Shown: in pieces, positions 57,870-64,000 of the stretch | Position numbering within the stretch: position 1 is the stretch's first letter | How the letters are laid out: each line of letters starts with the position of its first letter | Assembly (NCBI GenBank): GCA_021018815.1 | Contig: JAITYX010000046.1 | Location: 4,715,501 to 4,779,500, forward strand | Origin: Talinum fruticosum | Lineage: Eukaryota; Streptophyta; Magnoliopsida; Caryophyllales; Talinaceae | Direction: 5' to 3' | Length of the DNA stretch: 64,000 nucleotides | The notes under the pieces: model-generated | What the model saw: the letters and a program-made list of their open reading frames with translations, nothing else | Databases searched by the model: none | What the model was told of the DNA's origin: nothing | Position numbers and translations under genes: made by a program

Positions 57870-59450
57870 TGAAGACTCGGACTATTACTTACTCATTTAT
57901 GAGTTCCATCAAGGAATCAGGTATAAGACTTCATCTCTTATAGGGTTTTGACTTCAAGACATTCCATGCATCCTAGAAACTTTTCTAAGTGATATAACAT
58001 TTCTTCTGAGTGTTATAAAATCTAGTATGGGGTTTTTACCTGACTCGATTGACTCGTAAAGCAAAATTCTATATGCTACTTCTCACTCGCTTCCGAGTCA
58101 CCCAACACTTAGATATATCACATGATTCAAACACTATCTTTTCCGCGCTCAAACCCGGGTCTTACTTTATAATTCAGGAATTACATTGTTCCAAGTCAGC
58201 ATATTTAGTTTGAATTTTGTTTAGTCTAGATCAAGTCTGTTTACTCGATATTCTTTATCCGACTTGATTGCCTTCTAGACCGACTAAGATGGAATTTGAG
58301 TTTCATGGATATTAGACTCGTAAAATTCCTTTTCTTTTCCGACTTAGATAATTAGTCACTTAATTCTAATATTATCTATGTCTAATCTTGGACCAAAGTA
58401 TTTTATACTTTGAGAACCAAATTGATTTGCTTTTGTAGGTTATTCAAACGAGGCTATCTTAAATTTGAATTACAAAAGTAACCGGCATCAAAACGTCAAA
58501 TCACCAACGAGACAAGACTTTTTTCACCTCCGACCTAGCCCCGGACATCGTGTTAGGGTTGTCTGTTTCCAAACCGGAAATCCGCAACACCAAGCTCATC
58601 GGTGGTTTCCACCTTATTTTTCAAGACACCACCAAGTGGTTTTGGGACTTCCAAAGAAGTCAAGAACTATTGCTCAACGTTCATATCTCAATGAATATTT
58701 TCCGAGTGACTCGTAAAATCCTTTACAACGGTCACAAAGGACTTCCAAGTCGAAGATGGACACAACGGCTAAGTCTGTTTGGTCATCTATAAATAGAAGC
58801 CAACTTTCAAGACTTGAAGATTTACGAATCTATTGTTAATATACGTACTTGATCAAAAGTTATTGTATTCATTCTCAATCTTTTACGTACAACTCCTATT
58901 CCGTATTTCATAATATTCGAGTTGTAAGGTCTTGTACTCGCTACACACTTTCTTTCTTACTCTCTAAGTAAGGTCCCTTGACCGAGCCGTAAGGGTTAAC
59001 TCAGCTCGCTTGTCCCTAACTCGTAAAGGTGATCTCAGTTAGGAAGTACTAGGTTAGATAAGGGAATTTCGAGTCTAGGAAAATCTTGTAAGAAGTTGTT
59101 TAAGGGAGCAACTTAGGTCATGTCGGTGTACTCGTATTTTGTGGACTCAAAATAGTGGATTTGACTTCGTGCTTGGATTAGCATGGTTCGTGGTTTTCCG
59201 CCCGGGAGGGTTTCCACGTACTTTATGAGTTATTAAATTTTCTGAGTGCATTCTAGACTCGGACAGGGTTAAAGCATCTACTTAATCTATTTCTTCACTC
59301 TTCACCGATTTCCGAGTTAGTGCTTTTCTAAGCTCATCTCCGACTCTCGCTCACATCGATTCATATCTATTTTAAATTTCAAGCAAATTTCATCATCACC
59401 CTATTCCACCCCCTCTAGGGTGACTCAGCCTCTCCCCGAGCAAACCTTCA
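57870..59450 (+). repeat. 5' LTR of SIRE element A
   Basis: TGAAGACTCGGAC to AAACCTTCA, 1,581 bp. TATA box CTATAAATAG at 58787-58796. The U5 end carries the CACCCCCTCTAGGGTGA segment common to all copies. It is longer than B, C and E, and most like H. Confidence 0.9.
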
Positions 59451-59452
59451 AT

Positions 59453-59464
59453 TGGTATCGAGCC
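59453..59464 (+). other. primer-binding site of A
   Basis: TGGTATCGAGCC begins two bases after the LTR. It matches the initiator tRNA-Met type PBS (TGGTATCAGAGC) with one base lost. Confidence 0.78.
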
Positions 59465-59511
59465 TAGCCTTTCAGAAAAGGATCTAACCATCCAAAGGTC
59501 TAAATATCAAA

Positions 59512-61290
59512 TGGCTCCAAACAACGGGGAGTTCGATGAAGGAAGGTCTTCCAGTAGACAACCAAAGTTTAAAGGATCTAACTTTGTGCACTCGGAAGAA
59601 ACTCATGGAATGTTTCCTGATGGATCTCGATGAAGATGTCCGGAACATCATACAAGAAGGAAACTACCTTCCCCTAAAGACAATAGAAACATGACTCGTG
59701 CCCAAGATCAAGGCGAGTACACCACTCGTGAGGAAGCAGAGAAGTTCGTAAAGAACTTCAAGGTAATGAACATTCTGATGTGCGCCATCAGCTCGTAAGA
59801 ATACAACCGAGTGTTTGCCTCGTGACACAGCCAAAGAAGTGTGGGACACACTCGGTCAAGACTTATGAAGGTACAAGCTAGGTCAAACAAGCGAAGATAA
59901 GCCAATATCTTCATAAATATGAGCTGTTCAAGATGGAGCCAGAAGAAAACATCACTCGGATGTTCATTCAATTTATAGAGATTACCAACAATCTCAAATT
60001 TCTGGGTAAAAAGATCTCCCACGAGGAAATGTGTAGAAAGATACTCGTAAGCCTACCCAAGAAAAGATGGGGTCCGAAGGTGACAGCTATCAAAGAGGCT
60101 CGGAACTTGTCTCTACCGAAGCCGGATGAACTCATTGGCAAGCTTCTCACCCATGAGATCCACCTAGAAGAGGAGGACGCAGAGGTCGGCGCCAAAAAGA
60201 ACATTGCACCGAAAGCCTCCGAAACCAAAGAAGCAGATCTCGAGTTCTTCCGAGGATCCCATGGCACTTATTGCTAGAGGCTTTAAGAGAATGATGAAGC
60301 ACAAGAGATGGGATAAGAAGCCAAAAGGAGAGTTTTATAAGAAAGACAAGAAGGATAGAAAAGGTAAATACTCTTCCAATTCAAAGTTATCTTTGACTAA
60401 GAACTCGGGTGTTTTGAATGTGGCAGCAAGGAACACATAGTTAAGGACTCGTCCTAAGAGAAAAAGGGACAGAAGGAAGAAAAAGGCTATGATTGCCACA
60501 TGGAGTGATGAGGACTCATCGAAGATGACGAGGACTCGAGATAACTTAAAGTGTCCGATGGCACTTTCGACTCAAAAGCGAAAATAGAGTCGGACTCGGA
60601 TCAATCGGACAATGAGGAAGCAAATCCTCAAGAGGCAATCGAATACTTTCTCAAATTCTCCAAAGCCGATTTAGCCAAGTATATTTTCACTTTGGAAGAA
60701 AAGTCCAATTCCGATTCTTCTCACTTTAAAGAACAACTTGAGTCAATTTCCTCTCGAGAGCATTTCTTTAAAAGATGAGTTGGAAAACCGAGACTCACAC
60801 TCGGACAACTCAAGACTAGTGCTCAAATCAATGAGACCGAGTCCGAGTCATTCATAAGAGAAAATGAGCAGCTAAAGCAAAAGCTTAGTGAGTCTCAAGA
60901 TCTTGTTTTAAAGTTTACTTAAGGTCGAAAAACCTTGACATGCTCTTGGGATTTCAATGTGTCTCCTTCGTAAAAGAAGGTCTTGGTTTTAACAAAGAGG
61001 AGGAATCCAATTCCTACTTAGAGCTTTCCTAAAAGGATTCAAGAACTGTAAAGTTCGAGAAAGCCGAGCACGGTCCCATTCATAAAAATGAAAGAAGGAC
61101 TGAGCCTAGACCAATTTTTAGGAGAAAACCATCTCCACCGTTTTCCAAAAGGAAATCCTTTCAAAAGAAAGAGACACAGACTCGCTTCTCTAAATGGAAG
61201 ACTCAGAATCGGACTAAACCTAAGCCATTCAAATCTGGGTTCCGAAAAACCTTCTTCCTCGTAAAAGGACCACAGTAGTTACTCGGGTTC
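59512..61290 (+). pseudogene. gag: gag of element A
   Basis: ATG at 59512 (MAPNNGEFDEGRSSS), the only copy here without an early stop. The core at 59,933-60,190 has MEPEENITRMFIQFIEITNN, VSLPKKRWGPKVTAIKEARN and LLTHEIHLEEEDAE. The knuckle (about 60,411-60,452) reads CFECGSKEHIVKD then loses its last Cys to a one-base insertion (GACTCGTCC for GACTGTCC). Further one-base insertions shift the frame at about 59,600 and 59,850. 60,551-60,778 is the acidic linker (SDSDQSDNEEANPQ). A basic segment follows at 61,080-61,250. Confidence 0.84.
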
Positions 61291-61600
61291 GTTAGAGGAA
61301 GTGAGAAGGATTAGTTTGTTTCGCTTTTGCAGCAACTCGAAAAGATCAAAAGGGCATTGGTACCTCGACAGAGGATGCTCACGACATATGTCAGGAGACT
61401 CGGGACTCTTTTCCGAGTTAGAAGAGTACAAAGGAGGAAAAGTCACTTTTGGAGATGACAGCAAATGCAAGATAATTGGGATACGCAAGATTGGAAAGGG
61501 AAGCAATCTGGTCAGCCCAGTTTACCTTGACAAAGGATTAAAGTACAACCCGCTTAGCATCTCTCAATTATGTGATAAAGGTTAAGAGGTAAGATTCACT
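61291..61600 (+). pseudogene. pol: protease region of element A
   Basis: Open frame 61,301-61,585 with GHWYLDRGCSRHMSGDSGLF. The catalytic DSG reads DRG, so the protease is expected to be inactive. It continues YKGGKVTFGDDSKCKIIGIR and YLDKGLKYNPLSISQLCDKG. Confidence 0.84.
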
Positions 61601-62630
61601 CAAACCAATCTGTTACATTTCGATGACACTACCAAGGAGATCAAACTCTCGGTAAGAGATCGAGTAACACATACATTATTCCTCTTCTCGACCCTAGTCG
61701 AATCTATCTTGTTTAAAAGCATCACTTCATGATGACTCATGGAAATGGCATCGTAGATTAGGCCATGTTAGCATGCATACTATTAAGAAGTTGGCATCTC
61801 ATGGTTTAATCGGAGGATTACCCAATTGTGCTTTCAAGAAAGACAAAGTTTGTGAAGCTTGCACAAGAGGGAAACAAGTCAAATCATCATTCAAATCCTC
61901 GAAGACAGCTTCCACATCCAAGGTGCTTGAACTGCTACATATGGACTTATGTGGTGAAATCCTCGTTAAAAGCCTCGGAGGTAAATCATATGTACTTGTT
62001 ATTATTGATGATTACTCACGATTTACCTGGGTGTGTTTTCTCAAGCATAAACATGAAGCATTCAAGGAGTTTAGCAAGCTCGCAGAAAAATCAAAGTTGA
62101 GTCCGAGACTCAAATCCAGAGAATTCAAACCGACCATGGAAGGGAGTTCGACTACTCGAATTCTCGAGTTTTGCGATAAGAATGGTATCTCTCACAACTT
62201 CTCAGCACCAAGAACTCCTCAACAGAATGGAGTAGTGGAGAGAAAGAACAGAACTCTTGAAGAAATAGCTAGGACAATGATGATTGAGCACAATTTACCC
62301 TACTATTTCGGGCTAAGGCAATCAACACAACCAACTACAATGGTAAGGATCACCTCATCGGACCCATTCTGAAGAAAACACCTTACGAGCTCTATAAAGA
62401 GAAGAAACCCAATATTTCCTATTTCAAACCCTTTGGATGTAAATGTTTTTTTCACAACAATGGTAAGGATCACTTGACCAAGTTTGATGCTCGGTCGGAT
62501 GAAGGTATTTTTTGGGTTATTCCTCTCATAGTAAAGCTTATCGTATTTTTAATAAGAGAACTAACAAAGTGGAAGAAAGTATCCACATTGTGTTTGATGA
62601 GCTTGAATAGGAAAAGCCAAGTGAATCATC
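61601..62630 (+). pseudogene. pol: integrase of element A
   Basis: Open frame 61,773-62,372: KLASHGLIGGLPNCAFKKDK, CEACTRGKQVKSSFKSSKT, LLHMDLCGEI (first Asp), YVLVIIDDYSRFTWVCFLKH, PQQNGVVERKNRTLEEIART (Glu). The second Asp segment (IQTDHGRE) is in another frame near 62,126-62,150, so two compensating shifts surround it. The C-terminal HNNGKDHLTKFDARSDEG segment is at 62,456-62,510. All three catalytic residues exist in the DNA, but the chain is broken. Confidence 0.86.
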
Positions 62631-63000
62631 ATTCTTAGATCCGAAGCTCAGCAGAGATGATGACCTTGACAAAAGTGAGCCTATCAAGAATCAAACCCAA
62701 CCAGCTCGGAATGAAGTCACTCGTAACGAAGTCACTCGGAATGAAACAACTCAAGAAGCTGCTCGTAATGATGACGAACAAACCGATGAACAAGCTCACT
62801 CGGAACAAACTTCGAAGATCAACCAATTCAACCTACGGATCCGGTGAATTAGAGAACAGGTAGAGCATTCAAATATGCTTCTAGTCATCCACTAGAAAAC
62901 ATAGTATCTCGATATCAACAGTGGGGTAAGAACTCGTTCCTCTCTTCGGAATCTATGTGCATTCACTACATTCATTTCATTAATCGAACCTAAAAATGCA
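62631..63000 (+). pseudogene. pol: integrase-RT linker of element A
   Basis: Variable, acidic and asparagine-rich linker. It contains a short near-repeat encoding NEVTRNEV/TRNET-like residues (about 62,708-62,770). No domain is recognisable; D has the equivalent at 49,472-49,720. Confidence 0.6.
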
Positions 63001-64000
63001 CTAGAAGCCGTAAATGAACCTGAATAGGTAGAGGCCATGCAAGAGGAACTCAATCAATTCGAAAGAAACTAAGTCTCGGACTCTAACCAAATGACCTTCT
63101 AACCACCTAGTCATAGGAACCAAATGGGTTTTCAAGAACAAACTGGATGAAGGTGGGTTGATAGTCGAAACAAGGCTAAACTTGTGGCTCAAAGTTACAA
63201 TCGGGAAGAAGGGATTGATTGTGGGGAAACCTTTGCACCTGTTGCTGAATCGAAGCCATTTGAATCCTGTTAGCATTTGCTTCTAGCATGAATATCAAAT
63301 TATATCAAATGGATGTTAAGTGTGCTTTTCTCAATGGTTTTATCGAAGAGGAAGTCTATGTTAAGCAGCCCTGGATTTGAAAACTCAAAATTTCCGAATC
63401 ATGTTTTTAAACTTCAAAATGCTCTTTATGGTCTTAAACGAGCTCCCAAAGCTTGGTATGAAAGACCGAGGAATTTCTTTGTTCAAAATGATTTTAGAAG
63501 AGGTCAGATCGACAAGACTCTCTTAATAAAAACCAAGGGGAAAGATTTCCTTATTGCTCGGATATACGTTGATGACATAATATTTGGAGCTACTAATGAA
63601 ATTCTCTCGTCGAGATTTTTCTGAGTTAATGAGACAGAATTTCAAATAAGTATGATGGGAGAACTCAATTTCTTCCTTGGTTTACAAATCAAGCAAGACA
63701 AAAATGGATTCTATGTCCATCAATCAAAGTACATCAAGGAGTTGCTGAAAAAGTATAAACTTCAAGATGCCAAGCATGCAGCGAACACCTATGAGTAGTA
63801 GCTTGAAACTGGACTCAAACGAAAAGGTAAAGCAATAGATCGAAACTCTATCGAGGTATGATTGGATCTTTGCTATATCTTACTTCTAGTAGACCGGATA
63901 TAATGTTAGTGTCTGTCTATGCACAAGATTCCAAGCTAATCCAAAAGAATCACATTTCATTGCGGTGAAGAGAATATTCAGATATCTTGCACGGACTCGC
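63001..64000 (+). pseudogene. pol: reverse transcriptase of element A, running off the edge
   Basis: Segments in order: [14 protein letters not shown] (about 63,208-63,248), KLQNALYGLKRAPKAWYERP (63,412-63,470), ARIYVDDIIFGATNE (63,557-63,600), SMMGELNFFLGLQIKQDKNG (63,652-63,711) and the pre-RNase H part to the edge. The frame is broken near 63,070, 63,250, 63,623 and 63,795. The catalytic YVDD is intact. Confidence 0.87.

Larger units (their letters stand above)
57870..64000 (+). mobile_element. SIRE-type Ty1/copia element A, 5' part
   Basis: Plus-strand copia element, the innermost of the right-hand stack. It has the LTR, PBS, gag, protease, integrase and RT up to the window edge. The left flanking bases are aagag. 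No younger insertion interrupts it, but its frames are broken in many places, often by single-base indels. Confidence 0.88.

Overview
This window is nuclear DNA of a flowering plant with a large, retrotransposon-rich genome. I find no convincing host gene, no tRNA or rRNA gene, no CRISPR array and no prokaryotic feature. Nearly every stretch with coding signal is decayed gag, pol or env-like sequence of LTR retrotransposons. Three groups are present: Ty1/copia elements of the SIRE/Maximus type (copies named A, B, C, D, E, F, H and J here), Ty3/gypsy elements of the Athila type (L and M), and Ty3/gypsy elements of the Tat/Ogre/Retand type (G and K, plus the Tat-like insert N). Coordinates of element ends come from comparing copies with each other by eye.

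Left third (1-22,320), a nested stack. The oldest layer is SIRE copy J (minus; gag piece 19,656-19,964, 5' LTR from 20,023). Athila copy L (minus) sits in J's gag; its right end is near 19,655. L was then hit twice: by SIRE copy H (minus, right end at 4,514, running off the left edge) and by Athila copy M (plus, 7,641-19,373), which split L's LTR. H's LTR itself carries a 1.55 kb insert N (about 2,454-4,009). J's LTR is interrupted at 21,104/21,105 by the 3' LTR of SIRE copy F. M is the only element with both LTRs in the window: LTR, PBS, gag, protease, reverse transcriptase, RNase H, integrase, env-like ORF, polypurine tract, LTR, with a near-perfect 5-bp target duplication. All its genes have frameshifts or stops, although its LTRs differ by only about 2%.

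Middle (22,321-44,621). F contributes a polypurine tract and an env-like ORF (minus). It ends abruptly near 24,316 against Tat/Ogre copy G (plus), which has RT, two RNase H domains and integrase, then a long non-coding tail. G abuts, near 33,275, the env-like ORF of SIRE copy E (minus, to 44,621). E's env-like ORF is split by a 2.8 kb LTR-like insert P (34,054-36,872).

Right third (44,622-64,000), a second stack. After a Tat/Ogre LTR region K (44,622-47,690) comes SIRE copy D (minus). D's 5' LTR is cut at 52,673 by SIRE copy B (plus). B is cut at 56,314 by the 3' end of SIRE copy C (minus). C is cut at 57,869 by SIRE copy A (plus), which runs off the right edge. The missing halves of A, B, C and D should lie beyond 64,000 in mirror order.

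The genes do not form a cellular pathway. Within each element the parts are the standard replication set: Gag for the particle, protease for maturation, RT and RNase H for cDNA synthesis primed by a tRNA at the PBS, integrase for insertion, and LTRs with TATA boxes for transcription. Because every copy seen is broken, any movement would depend on enzymes supplied from elsewhere. The points most worth checking are the nesting order, small palindromes shared by M's LTRs and its pol-env spacer, a duplicated polypurine tract in M, independent deletions of the Gag zinc knuckle in two SIRE copies, a shared early stop in gag, and recurrent CTG-to-CTCG one-base insertions that may be sequence errors.
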